Shown: in pieces, positions 1 to 9,510 of the stretch
Layout of the letters: every line of letters begins with the position of its first letter
How positions within the stretch are numbered: position 1 is the first letter of the stretch
Assembly (NCBI RefSeq): GCF_029265375.1
Contig: NZ_JAJUJJ010000009.1
Span: forward strand, 29,023 to 93,022
Length of the DNA stretch: 64,000 nucleotides
From: Nesterenkonia sp.
GTDB lineage: Bacteria > Actinomycetota > Actinomycetes > Actinomycetales > Micrococcaceae
Direction of reading: 5' to 3'
Program-made: the position numbers and the translations under genes
Notes under the pieces: model-generated
The model's input: the letters and a program-made list of their open reading frames with translations, nothing else
What the model was told of the DNA's origin: nothing
Databases searched by the model: none

Positions 1-72
1 GGCAGCCAGCGCCTGGGCGCGCTGCAGACGCGCTTCGTGCATATGACCCCCGATCCATCGCTCCACCGTCAT
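1..72 (-). CDS. Possible 5' end of a CDS running off the window (MTVERWIGGHMHEARLQRAQALAA...)
   Basis: Open reverse frame starting at CAT 70-72 and continuing to the window edge; too short to assign. Confidence 0.25.
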   Translation of the reverse strand, partial: MTVERWIGGHMHEARLQRAQALAA

Positions 73-161
73 AGGTGAGTGTAATGCGCTGCGGGCGCAC
101 AGAGCCCGTCCGGGACCAGGAGTCCTACTGGCTTTGGGCCCCAGACTGAGCCGCCAGCATC

Positions 162-1715
162 ATGCTCTTCACTGGTGCACCACATAGTGTTGACCTCGTG
201 AGAAAAGTAGTCCGCCGGTCAAGACGCAGGCATCTGTACCCGGCTCAGAGGCCCTCGCTTGCGGATGCGTGGTCACAGCTGAAGAGCGAGCGCGGCGCAG
301 GAAATCTGGAGTATCTGGGTATCGCGGTGACTGCCGCCGTCGTCGTCCTAGCGCTGGCGCTGGTGCCCTGGCTGCCGCAGGTCACAGCCACATTCCACAA
401 CGTTATCTGCAGCATCGCCGCCAATGTGCCGGGCACGGGGGGGTCCTGCGAGGGTGGGGGCCTGATGACCGAGGAGGACTTCCAGCCGGACCAGTGCATG
501 CTCAGCCGCGGAGCTCAGAGCGCAAGCTTGGATGGCTCCGTTCTCTTCCTTGAGGGCAGCGACGGCGCCTCCATGGTGGTTGAAGAGCTCAGCGATGGCA
601 CGTACGCAGTCACCTACATGGACGACAGCGCAGTCGGAGCCAGCCTGGATCTGCTCAAACTCAATGCCGGTCCGCTTCTCGACGTCGGACTCGGTGCCGG
701 GTTCATGGACCATATGAACCTGGGCGAGACGCGTGTCTTCGACTCAGAGGCCGAGGCGATGGCCTTTGCTGAAGAAGTGCAGAACTACGTCGACGCCAAC
801 GGCAGCTACTGGAAAATGGGCGGCATGTTTCACTCGCCCCCAGGCGAGGACATCCCGCCGCAGATCACTCGAGAAGTCATGAGAACTGAAGGTTTCGCCA
901 ACGCCAACGCCCAGGTGGGGCCCTCCGTGGGCGGTAAGAAGAAGAATAGGAACAACAATGATCAGGGCGATTCCGAGGGCGACTCGGGCAGCTCCGGCGG
1001 CGACTCCAGCGGCGGAGCCACTGGGCAGGACGGCTCCGATGATTCGCTGGGCTTCAACGCCGACTGGCTCCCACAGCTCTCCGCCGGCGGCTCCATCTCC
1101 GATGAAGCCATCATCGAGGTCGACCACGGCGAGGACCTCGACGACCCCTCCGATGACACCACCTCGATCATCTTCGGCACCCAGCAGTCCGGTGACGCAT
1201 CAGGCAACTTCTTCAGCTGGAACGACCAGACCCAACGAGGCAGCTCAGAGTCGATGACCATTGACGTCGACGCCGACGGGGAAATCACCGGGATCACCCT
1301 GCGTGAAGGCAGCGTCACCTCCGACACCGACTACCAGGACGCCGACTACGAGAGCACAACGTGGACCACGGAGATCTCTGTCGACTCGGAACATGAGCGC
1401 GAGATCGTGGAGGCCTGGTTGGAGGGCGGCGAAGACATCCCCAGCGCCGAGGGCGTCCGGGAGGCTCCGACTCAGGACGGCAGCCCGCAGAGTGACTTCG
1501 AGCAGCTGCTTTATACTTCCGGGGTGACCTCGCACGAGACCCATGCGGGAACCTCTGAAGAGGGGGGCTGGGGCATCGGCGCCAAGTTGGCCTCAATCGG
1601 CGGCGGCTTCGGGAAGTCCACGTCCTCCAGCTCTGAGCAGCTGGTGGACGCCGGATACCTGGCACCTCCCGACACCCCGGGCGGCACCCGATCCATCGAA
1701 GAGACTCCGTGCTGA
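162..1715 (+). CDS. Hypothetical membrane-anchored extracellular protein with Flp/TadE-like N-terminal helix
   Basis: 517 aa; ERGAGNLEYLGIAVTAAVVVLALALVPWLPQV resembles a class III (pilin-like) signal helix; long Gly/Ser/Asp-rich ectodomain. Confidence 0.75.
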   Translation: MLFTGAPHSVDLVRKVVRRSRRRHLYPAQRPSLADAWSQLKSERGAGNLEYLGIAVTAAVVVLALALVPWLPQVTATFHNVICSIAANVPGTGGSCEGGGLMTEEDFQPDQCMLSRGAQSASLDGSVLFLEGSDGASMVVEELSDGTYAVTYMDDSAVGASLDLLKLNAGPLLDVGLGAGFMDHMNLGETRVFDSEAEAMAFAEEVQNYVDANGSYWKMGGMFHSPPGEDIPPQITREVMRTEGFANANAQVGPSVGGKKKNRNNNDQGDSEGDSGSSGGDSSGGATGQDGSDDSLGFNADWLPQLSAGGSISDEAIIEVDHGEDLDDPSDDTTSIIFGTQQSGDASGNFFSWNDQTQRGSSESMTIDVDADGEITGITLREGSVTSDTDYQDADYESTTWTTEISVDSEHEREIVEAWLEGGEDIPSAEGVREAPTQDGSPQSDFEQLLYTSGVTSHETHAGTSEEGGWGIGAKLASIGGGFGKSTSSSSEQLVDAGYLAPPDTPGGTRSIEETPC

Positions 1716-1738
1716 GTGACAAGAACGAAGGACACCCT

Positions 1739-2368
1739 ATGAAAAGACTGCTTCCCTGGACCACCCTGCTGGTAACTGCTGGACTGCTCACCGCTTGCGG
1801 AGAGGACGAGCCCAGTGCCACCGCCGACGAGCCCCCCGCCCAGCAGGACAATCAGGACAATTCAGAGCAGGACGAGGCAGGACAGACGGCGGGTTCCGAG
1901 CAGGGGCTAGCGCAGGAGGGGCCTCTGAGCTTTGAAGTTCCCGAAGGGTGGCAACAGGAGCCAGTGGAGGGCGAGTTGCCCGAGCATGCCTGGACCGTCG
2001 GCTACGCAGACAGTCTCGAAGACGCCACGAGTTATCTGCGGGCGATGCCGGACGTCGATTCCGTACCTGATGCCTCCACAGCAGTCAACACGTTGATCTC
2101 TGTATGCCGGTTCACCGATGTCTACGCTGATGACTGCCGAGGCACTGGGCAGGAGGCGGCCGAGATCCCCGGTGCCGAGGCGGCGGTGCAAGCCGACTTC
2201 ACCTACACCAGCGCAAACGACGAGCCGGTCATCGGCCGGATCTGGGTGGCCGTGGACAGCTCGAACGACGTGGTCTCGGCTGTGGAATACGCAGGAGTCG
2301 GCGTGGATGAGGCCGAACTGGAGGCCTTCGGCGAGAGCATCGAATTCCATCCGGACCAGGCGGGCTGA
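1739..2368 (+). CDS. Putative lipoprotein
   Basis: Internal ATG at 1739 gives MKRLLPWTTLLVTAGLLTACGEDE with a lipobox (LTAC). Confidence 0.75.
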   Translation: MKRLLPWTTLLVTAGLLTACGEDEPSATADEPPAQQDNQDNSEQDEAGQTAGSEQGLAQEGPLSFEVPEGWQQEPVEGELPEHAWTVGYADSLEDATSYLRAMPDVDSVPDASTAVNTLISVCRFTDVYADDCRGTGQEAAEIPGAEAAVQADFTYTSANDEPVIGRIWVAVDSSNDVVSAVEYAGVGVDEAELEAFGESIEFHPDQAG

Positions 2369-2371
2369 GCC

Positions 2372-2749
2372 GTGGACCTGCTGCGCGCATGGATCATCTC
2401 AGCCGCTGTCTACCTGGCAATCAACTTCGCGCTGAGCATCACCGTGGGGTACTCGATGCACCTGCTGTATGCCCTGTGCCCGATGCTCGCCGGCACCGCC
2501 GCCTCGCTCTATCACGCTGAGCGCGGGATCGGCGGATGGGTTCGGCACTTCGTGGCCGTGCTGCCAGTCCCCATGCTGCTCAACGCTTACTGGGCGGTGC
2601 TTCAGCAGATCCCCTCCACGGCGGAGCAGTGGGGCGTACTGGGTCTGGCGATCGTGCAGGCGGGCGCGCTGGCCGCCGTCGGACTGGGGCTCGTCATGCT
2701 CACACGGTGGCTGCTGAGCTACAAAGTCGATTCCCACGCCACTTACTGA
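2372..2749 (+). CDS. Small multi-pass membrane protein, hypothetical
   Basis: GTG start at 2372, 3 bp after the previous stop; several hydrophobic helices. Confidence 0.65.
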   Translation: MDLLRAWIISAAVYLAINFALSITVGYSMHLLYALCPMLAGTAASLYHAERGIGGWVRHFVAVLPVPMLLNAYWAVLQQIPSTAEQWGVLGLAIVQAGALAAVGLGLVMLTRWLLSYKVDSHATY

Positions 2750-2751
2750 GC

Positions 2752-3996
2752 CTAGACCCGCGCGACCGCCCCGCTGCGGTAGCCGTCCAAGAACTCGGCG
2801 ATGGAGTCGATTGCGGTCTCCAGGTCCTCCACGCTGGGCAGAGTGACCAGGCGGAAGTGCTGGGAGTCGATCCAGTTGAACGCCCGGCCGTGGGAGACCA
2901 GGATCTTCTGCTGGCGCAGCAGCTCGATGACGAACTGCTGGTCGTCGTCGATGGGGTAGATCTCCGGGTCCAGCCGCGGGAAGAGGTAGAGCGCGCCGTC
3001 GGCCTTCTCCACTGTGACGCCCTCGATCTGCGCAAGCCGCTCATGGGCGGTGTTGCGCTGCTCGTAGAGCCGTCCCTGCGGAAGAATCAGATCCTCGATG
3101 GACTGGTGGCCGCCCAGTGCCGCCTGGATGGCGTGCTGGGCCGGGACATTGGCGCACATGCGCATATTCATCAGCAGCGCCAGGCCCTCCAGGTAGTTCT
3201 TCGCCCGGTGGGTCGGTCCGGAGATGTAGATCCAGCCCGAACGGAAGCCGGCGACCCGCCAGGTCTTCGACAGCCCGGAGAAGGTCACAGTGAGCACGTC
3301 ATCGCTCAGCGTGCAGGCATTGACCATCTCCACCTGGTCGAAGGTGATGTTCTCGTAGATCTCATCGGCCAGCAGCATCAGGTCATGCCGCCGGCAGATA
3401 TCTACCAGCGCCTCCAGGACCTCCCGGGGGTAGACCGCCCCGGTGGGGTTGTTCGGGTTGATCAGCACCAGCGCCCTGGTCCGGTCGGTGACTTTGGACT
3501 CGATCTCCTCCGGATCCGGCCACCACCGGTTGGCCTCATCGCAGATGTAGTGCACCGGGGTGCCCCCGGCCAGTTTGGTGGCGCCGGTCCACAGCGGATA
3601 GTCCGGCGCGGGTATCAGCACCTCATCACCGGGCCCCAGCAGAGCAGTCAGCACCATGGAGATCAGCTCGGAGACTCCGTTGCCCAGCCAGACGTCCTCC
3701 GGTGAGGCGTCCTGCATGCCGCGGGTCTGGTAGTACTGGGCGATCGCCACCCGGGCGGAGTGGATGCCCTGGGAGTCCGAATATCCCTGCGCGGTGGGCA
3801 GCTCGCGGATCATAGTCTGCAGGATCGAATCCGGGGCCTCGAAGCCGAACGGCGCCGGATTGCCGATGTTCAGCCGGGTGATCCGGTGTCCTTCGCGCTC
3901 CAGACGGGCGGCCTCCTGGGCTATGGGTCCGCGCACGTCATAGCGGACAGAGGCGAGCTTGGGCGACTGGACGAACTCTTCAGCGAATGGGCGCAT
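2752..3996 (-). CDS. PLP-dependent aminotransferase (AlaA-like, class I/II)
   Basis: NPNNPTGAVYP, SGLSKTWRVAGFRSGW (PLP lysine region) and the rest of the fold; 414 aa. Confidence 0.93.
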   Translation of the reverse strand: MRPFAEEFVQSPKLASVRYDVRGPIAQEAARLEREGHRITRLNIGNPAPFGFEAPDSILQTMIRELPTAQGYSDSQGIHSARVAIAQYYQTRGMQDASPEDVWLGNGVSELISMVLTALLGPGDEVLIPAPDYPLWTGATKLAGGTPVHYICDEANRWWPDPEEIESKVTDRTRALVLINPNNPTGAVYPREVLEALVDICRRHDLMLLADEIYENITFDQVEMVNACTLSDDVLTVTFSGLSKTWRVAGFRSGWIYISGPTHRAKNYLEGLALLMNMRMCANVPAQHAIQAALGGHQSIEDLILPQGRLYEQRNTAHERLAQIEGVTVEKADGALYLFPRLDPEIYPIDDDQQFVIELLRQQKILVSHGRAFNWIDSQHFRLVTLPSVEDLETAIDSIAEFLDGYRSGAVARV

Positions 3997-4022
3997 CCCC
4001 CCATTATGGAGGCAGCGGACCG

Positions 4023-5300
4023 CTATGCGGTGACTGACACAGAGTCCGTTCGGGCGAAAGCGTCCCGATAGGCCGCCAGGAACTCGGCGATCCCGTTGAT
4101 GGCTTCCTCCAGCTCCTCGACCGGCGGCAGGGTGACCAGCCGGAAATGCTGGTCGTCGATCCAGTTGAACGCCCGGCCGTGGGAGACCAGGATCTTCTGC
4201 TGGCGCAGCAGCTCGATGACGAACTTCTCGTCATTGTCGATGGGATAGATCTCCGGATCCAGCCGCGGGAAGAGGTACATCGCCCCGTCCATCTGCTGAA
4301 CCTGCACCCCTTCGATGTCCTTCAGCATGGTGTAGGCCAGATTGCGCTGCTCATAGAGCCTGCCGCCGGGCTGGATGAACTCATCGATGGACTGGTAGCC
4401 GCCCAGCGCGGTCTGCACTGCGTGCTGGCCGGGCACATTCGGGCACATGCGCAGGTTGCTCATCAGCTGCAGGCCCTCCAGGTAGTTCTTCGCCCGCTGC
4501 TTCGGCCCGGAGATGAACATCCATCCCGAGCGGTACCCGGCCACCCGCCAGGTCTTCGACAACCCGGAATAGGTGATGGTGAAGACGTCGTCGCTCAGGG
4601 TGCAGGCGTTGATGGTCTCGGCGTCGTCGTAGACGATCTTCTCGTAGATCTCATCAGCCAGCAGCATCAGATTATGACGCCGGCAGATGTCGACGATCGC
4701 CTCCAGGACCTCCCGGGGGTAGACCGCCCCGGTGGGATTGTTCGGGTTGATGATCACCAGCGCCTTGGTCCGGTCGGTGACCTTAGACTCAATCTCCTCC
4801 GGATCCGGCCACCACCGGTTGGCCTCATCACAGATGTAGTGCACCGGGATGCCCTGGTAGAGCGCGGTCAGACCGGTCCACAGCGGATAGTCCGGAGCGG
4901 GGATCAGGATCTCGTCTCCGGGGTTGATCAGCGCCTGCAGTGTGATGGTGATCAGCTCGGAGACCCCGTTGCCCAGGTAGACGTCATCGATATCGGCATC
5001 CTTGATGCCTTTGGTCTGGTAGTACTGGGCCACCGCCGTGCGTGCCGAGTAGATGCCGGCGGAATCCGAGTAACCCTGGGCGGTGGGCAGGTGGCGGATC
5101 ATGTCCATCATGATCGAGTCCGGCGCCTCGAACCCGAAGGGGGCCATGTTTCCGATGTTCAGCTTGGTGATCCGGTGGCCTGCGCGCTCCAGGCGGGCGG
5201 CCTCCTCGGCGATGGGGCCACGGACGTCATAGCGGACATTGCGCAGCTTATGCGCCTGCGTGAAGTCCTCGAATTCCTCCATGACCAGATTCTGCCTCAT
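4023..5300 (-). CDS. PLP-dependent aminotransferase (AlaA-like), tandem paralog; start may be ATG at 5282
   Basis: Same motifs as 2752..3996; very high similarity to the neighbour. Confidence 0.93.
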   Translation of the reverse strand: MRQNLVMEEFEDFTQAHKLRNVRYDVRGPIAEEAARLERAGHRITKLNIGNMAPFGFEAPDSIMMDMIRHLPTAQGYSDSAGIYSARTAVAQYYQTKGIKDADIDDVYLGNGVSELITITLQALINPGDEILIPAPDYPLWTGLTALYQGIPVHYICDEANRWWPDPEEIESKVTDRTKALVIINPNNPTGAVYPREVLEAIVDICRRHNLMLLADEIYEKIVYDDAETINACTLSDDVFTITYSGLSKTWRVAGYRSGWMFISGPKQRAKNYLEGLQLMSNLRMCPNVPGQHAVQTALGGYQSIDEFIQPGGRLYEQRNLAYTMLKDIEGVQVQQMDGAMYLFPRLDPEIYPIDNDEKFVIELLRQQKILVSHGRAFNWIDDQHFRLVTLPPVEELEEAINGIAEFLAAYRDAFARTDSVSVTA

Positions 5301-5345
5301 ATTGTCAACAATCTGCCAATAGAGGCACGTGTGTTCTGCGCGCTG

Positions 5346-6410
5346 CTATCCCCAGGAGTCAGGAGCCGCGATGAAACCGTGTTCAACCAGCCAGTACTCG
5401 GCGGCCTCCTCCGGGCTGAGCCCCTCGGGACCGTGGGTGAGCCGGCGCAGAGATTCCAGCGCCTCCTCGTTCAGGGCGCGGGAGACGTCGTCGACGACGT
5501 CGGGCACCTGATCGGAGATCCGCACGGAGACGACCGGGACGTACTGGTCCTCCGCGAAGGCGCGCTCCTCGTCCGGCAGGTCGACCAGGGCGTTCTCGGC
5601 AGCCCCGGGATGGGTGCGGCTGAGCAGGGCGGCGTCGATCTCAGCGGTGATGAGCAGATCGATGAGCTCGTCCTCCTCCGCGGTGACCAGCTCCTCGGGT
5701 TCGCAGTCGTAGACCTCCTCCAGCTGCTGGGCGAGGACGGACTGCTCAGCCGCTTCGGACTGTTGGGCGGGCTCCGCCTGCTGGGCAGCGGTGCCGACGG
5801 TCAGTTCGTCGCAGATCTCCGCCAGCGCCTGGAGGGAGGCCTCCTCCTCGGCCTCCACCTCCAGCTGCTCAGCGGTGATGGTGGTGACCAGGACGTCGGT
5901 GCCCATCACCACCGCTGCCGGCTCCAGCAGCTCTGCCTCTGTCAGCTGATCCTGGACCAGGCCGGTGAGGTCGCCCGGAGCGGCGGCTGGGGCGATGTCC
6001 CCGTCCATCAGGGCCGCATAGCCTTCGGCGTCCAGCTGCTCAGCCAGCGGCATCGTGCGGGCCAGCACCATCTCATAGCGTTCATCGGCTGCCGGGGACT
6101 CCTCCGCGTCCTCCTCCGGGGCGGCCGGCTCAGGTTCTTCGGCCAGCGCCGCGGCCAGCGAGGCCGCATCCTGCTCACCCTCGACGACCACGGCGGGAGT
6201 CTCATGGGCGTTGAGCACCTGGGCATAGAGCTGGGCGATGGTCTGGTCCAGGGGGTCCTCCCCCACTGCGATACGCCAGGCACGCTCCAGCTGCGCCCCG
6301 GTGGGCTCCGGAGCCGGCGGCGGAGGGCTGGAGCAGCTGCTGAGCAGAACTGCGGCCCCCGCGGCGGCGGCAGTGAGGCGGCAGCGGAGGCGCGGGGAGT
6401 CTGGCATCAC
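5346..6410 (-). CDS. Lipoprotein, OpuAC-like (glycine betaine-type) substrate-binding protein
   Basis: Lipobox LLSSCSS; C-terminal ...RRLTHGPEGLSPEEAAEYWLVEHGFI resembles OpuAC C-termini. Confidence 0.65.
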   Translation of the reverse strand: MMPDSPRLRCRLTAAAAGAAVLLSSCSSPPPPAPEPTGAQLERAWRIAVGEDPLDQTIAQLYAQVLNAHETPAVVVEGEQDAASLAAALAEEPEPAAPEEDAEESPAADERYEMVLARTMPLAEQLDAEGYAALMDGDIAPAAAPGDLTGLVQDQLTEAELLEPAAVVMGTDVLVTTITAEQLEVEAEEEASLQALAEICDELTVGTAAQQAEPAQQSEAAEQSVLAQQLEEVYDCEPEELVTAEEDELIDLLITAEIDAALLSRTHPGAAENALVDLPDEERAFAEDQYVPVVSVRISDQVPDVVDDVSRALNEEALESLRRLTHGPEGLSPEEAAEYWLVEHGFIAAPDSWG

Positions 6411-6464
6411 CGCTCAATTCTACGGGCGTGAACTCTTTCAGGCTGGGCCGCTACTCTAGAAAGG

Positions 6465-8252
6465 ATGAAGGGCGAATCTGCTGACCTGCATGTGGAGATC
6501 CCCGGCTCGGCTCCGCTGAGTGCGCGTCTGCAGGCCCTGCTGCACGCGCCCAGCGCCGAGCAGGCGGAGGCTCAGACCGCGCGCGGCTGGGTGGATCTGG
6601 CCTATGAGGCCGCCTACGGCGAACGCTATGCCGCCGCCGCTGCCGCTGCCGAACGGGGGCTGCGCGCTCCCGGCGGCCAGGACCCGGAGAACCGGCTGAT
6701 GCTGCTGCGCATCCTCTCCGGGGTCCATGAGATGCGCGGCGAGTCCGGACTCTCCGCCCCCTACCTGCAGCAGCGCATCGACCTGCTGCGTGAACTGGGC
6801 CGGTCCGAGCAGGCGGAGGTGGAGGCCAAACTGGGGCCGATGCTGCTGCGCGAGCCTGACCGGGTGGAAGCCGAAATCCTGGCCCGGATGGCCGAGGAGC
6901 TCGACGACGGCACCCCGCGCCTGGAACGCGCTGATGTGCTCTCCTCACTGGCGGTGCGTCAGCTGCACGACGAGGGCCCGGAGGCTGCACTGCCGGTGAT
7001 CAGCGAGGCCTGCCGGATTCTGGAGGAGCTTCAGCGGCCGCAGGCGCTGACCGGAGCCCGAATGTTCCTGGCCCATGCCCAGCTGCTGGCTTCGGAGACA
7101 GAGCAGGCACTGGACACCGCGGAGCTGGTGCTCTCCGGGCCCGCCAACCGGGCGGTCCGCGGCGCGATGGCGATGCTGCGCGCCACGGTCCACCACCAGT
7201 CTGAGCGGCCCCTGACAGCGATGAAGGACGCCATCCAGTCTGCCGAGCTCTACGCGGCCTGCGGTGTGCGCAAGGGCGCAGCCTCGGCCGCCGCGCTGCT
7301 GGCCGGTGTCGCCTCAGGCCTGAACTACGCCGAGGTCTCTGTGCTGGCCTGGAGGGTGGCCGTGCAGCAGGCCGAGCTGGGAGAGTTCAGCGAATCCCGC
7401 ATGCTCACCCTGGCGCTGGGACAGCAGCTGCTGGAGATGGAGCATCACGCCGAAGCGGAGAAGGTGCTCGACGCGCTCTCTGTCCGGCTGGCCTCCGCTG
7501 AGGATGAGCATTCCACCCGAGGCCGGGCGCTGATGGGTCTGGGCCACGCCGTCACCCAGCAGAAGCGTCCCTTGGAGGCTATGGCCCACTGGGAGGAGGC
7601 CGCGGAGCAGTTCCTGGCCGCCGACGAGGTGGATGAGGCTGCCCGCGCGCATCTGGCCGCCGGAGCGCTGGCGGCCTCCCTGGACCGGGTCGAGGCAGCC
7701 CGGCACCACTATGAGCAGGGCCTGCGCCTGGCCGATCAGGGCGATGACACCGACCCGCTGATGCTGCTGCAGGCGCTGCACTCGCTGGGCCACCTGCTGT
7801 GCCGGCATGAGAACCCGGACGGGCTGAACTATTTGGACCGGGCGATGCGCATCGTCGCCGAGCACGGCACCCAGTGGCAGCAGGCGGATCTGATCGATAC
7901 CCGGGCACGGTCGCTGACCGCCCTGGGCCGCGGCTCCGAGGCGGTGGCCTCCGCCTTGGAGGCTGCCGACCAGTTCGCAGAGGCGGCCGATGAGGAGGCC
8001 GCCGCCGACGCGGAGATCTTCGCCGCCACAGTGCTGCTGCAGATGCGTCAGGCCCAGGAGGCTGAGGCGATGTTCCGGATGGCCGCTGAGGACCGGGATC
8101 TGTCCGAGGCGCTGCTGGCCACCGCCCTGGAGGGTCGGATCGAGGCGCTGCGCAGCCTGGGCCGCACCGAGGAGGCGGATGCGGCCGAGGACCAGCTCAG
8201 CCAGCTCAAAGCGAGGCTGGCCAGCGAGGAAGGTCCCCCGCCGCAGGGATGA
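6465..8252 (+). CDS. TPR-repeat protein, hypothetical
   Basis: 595 aa, helical A/E/L-rich repeats; convergent 47-bp overlap with the next gene. Confidence 0.7.
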   Translation: MKGESADLHVEIPGSAPLSARLQALLHAPSAEQAEAQTARGWVDLAYEAAYGERYAAAAAAAERGLRAPGGQDPENRLMLLRILSGVHEMRGESGLSAPYLQQRIDLLRELGRSEQAEVEAKLGPMLLREPDRVEAEILARMAEELDDGTPRLERADVLSSLAVRQLHDEGPEAALPVISEACRILEELQRPQALTGARMFLAHAQLLASETEQALDTAELVLSGPANRAVRGAMAMLRATVHHQSERPLTAMKDAIQSAELYAACGVRKGAASAAALLAGVASGLNYAEVSVLAWRVAVQQAELGEFSESRMLTLALGQQLLEMEHHAEAEKVLDALSVRLASAEDEHSTRGRALMGLGHAVTQQKRPLEAMAHWEEAAEQFLAADEVDEAARAHLAAGALAASLDRVEAARHHYEQGLRLADQGDDTDPLMLLQALHSLGHLLCRHENPDGLNYLDRAMRIVAEHGTQWQQADLIDTRARSLTALGRGSEAVASALEAADQFAEAADEEAAADAEIFAATVLLQMRQAQEAEAMFRMAAEDRDLSEALLATALEGRIEALRSLGRTEEADAAEDQLSQLKARLASEEGPPPQG

Positions 8253-9510
8253 GGTCCAGCAGGATCTCTGCGCAGCGGAGCCGGTGCTCCGCCTGAGCCG
8301 ACCAGCCGCGGCGCCGGGTGTCGCGCGCGCCAGCCACCAGGGACAGAGCCACTGAGGCCGAGCGGATCCGCAGCGATTCGGGATCAACCTCCTCGGCGAA
8401 AGCCCGGGCGAAGCGGTCGAAGGCCGCCGGTGCGTGAATATATCGCTCATCCACTGCGGGCAGCACTGCCAGATGCCCCAGGAAGCAGGCCAGATCATCC
8501 ACCCGGTGGCCCGGGCCCAGCGAGTCGACGTCGAGCAGGCAGGAGATCTGCGCATCGCGCATGAGCACATTGGCCTCGTAGAAGTCCCCGTGGGTGGGCA
8601 CCACCGGCCCCCGGTCGGCGGCGGGAAGCCGCTGCATGATGGTCTCCGCCAGCTGCGCGATCCGGTCGGCATGACTCGGAAGCGCGGAGGCGGCCGCCGA
8701 GGCGTAGGACGGCAGGCGGTCGGTCCAGGCCTCCCGGGCAGGCAGCGTCATCACCTCCTCCGGCATCTGCTCCAGCAGCGCCACGAAGTCCTTCGGGCGC
8801 ACCGTCGCTGCGCCGTCGGCCAGAAAGTATTCCGCCAGGGACACTCCATCGCCGCGCTGCAGGGCCACCACATCGCTGACCGGGTCGCTGACCGGCACCG
8901 GTGCCGGCACCCCGGCCTCCAGCAGCATCCGGTGGCGGGCGTCCAGGTCCACCGCCCGGCCGCTGCGCAGCACTTTGAGGTAGAGCCGGGATCCGTCGGA
9001 GAAGTCTGCGGCGATCACTGCCCGGCGCAGCGGACGGTAGCTGACGGTCTCCAACCCGGTGAGTACCCGGCCTGCTCCCCAGATGCTGGCCACAGAGTCC
9101 GGGTCGGTGGCCAGCCGCAGGCCGGGCAGCGCCGGGTCCAGAGGGTGCTGCCAGATGGCCAGCCGTCCGTAGGGACAGTGCGAGAAGACCACGCCCTCGG
9201 CGTCGTCGTCGACCCGTTCGGTGGTCATTCCCACATACAGCTCGTCCACGTGGTCGCTGGTCTCGGTGTAGACGCCGTTGGAGCTGCTGTTGGCCAGCAC
9301 CGGCCGGGCGGTGGCCACGCGGTAGATCCCGGTCACCCCGGCGCCGGGCCGGTGCTGGACCGACTCCAGGTGCACACTGGTGGCGTAGACCCCTGACTGC
9401 TGCAGCGCAGCTGAGATGGGCGAGTGGGCGTCATAGGACTGCAGGAATCCCAGCTGCCGGGATTCCGCCTCGGCCCGCCCGGCCGAGGGCGCGGGATGGA
9501 CGGGGTTCAA
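8206..9510 (-). CDS. Phosphotransferase (APH/choline kinase-like)
   Basis: PTHGDFYEANVLM and CLLDVDSLGPGHRVDDLA match APH catalytic and DxD-type motifs. Confidence 0.8.
   Translation of the reverse strand: MNPVHPAPSAGRAEAESRQLGFLQSYDAHSPISAALQQSGVYATSVHLESVQHRPGAGVTGIYRVATARPVLANSSSNGVYTETSDHVDELYVGMTTERVDDDAEGVVFSHCPYGRLAIWQHPLDPALPGLRLATDPDSVASIWGAGRVLTGLETVSYRPLRRAVIAADFSDGSRLYLKVLRSGRAVDLDARHRMLLEAGVPAPVPVSDPVSDVVALQRGDGVSLAEYFLADGAATVRPKDFVALLEQMPEEVMTLPAREAWTDRLPSYASAAASALPSHADRIAQLAETIMQRLPAADRGPVVPTHGDFYEANVLMRDAQISCLLDVDSLGPGHRVDDLACFLGHLAVLPAVDERYIHAPAAFDRFARAFAEEVDPESLRIRSASVALSLVAGARDTRRRGWSAQAEHRLRCAEILLDLIPAAGDLPRWPASL

Noticed and set aside
2536-3705. 389-aa plus-strand ORF
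   Set aside because: Antisense of the aminotransferase; D/H/G/Q-rich shadow composition.
4146-6431. 761-aa plus-strand ORF
   Set aside because: Antisense shadow across an aminotransferase and the OpuAC-like gene; low-complexity, high-GC translation with no domain.
7314-8672. 452-aa minus-strand ORF
   Set aside because: Overlaps the TPR gene and the APH-like gene out of frame; shadow ORF.
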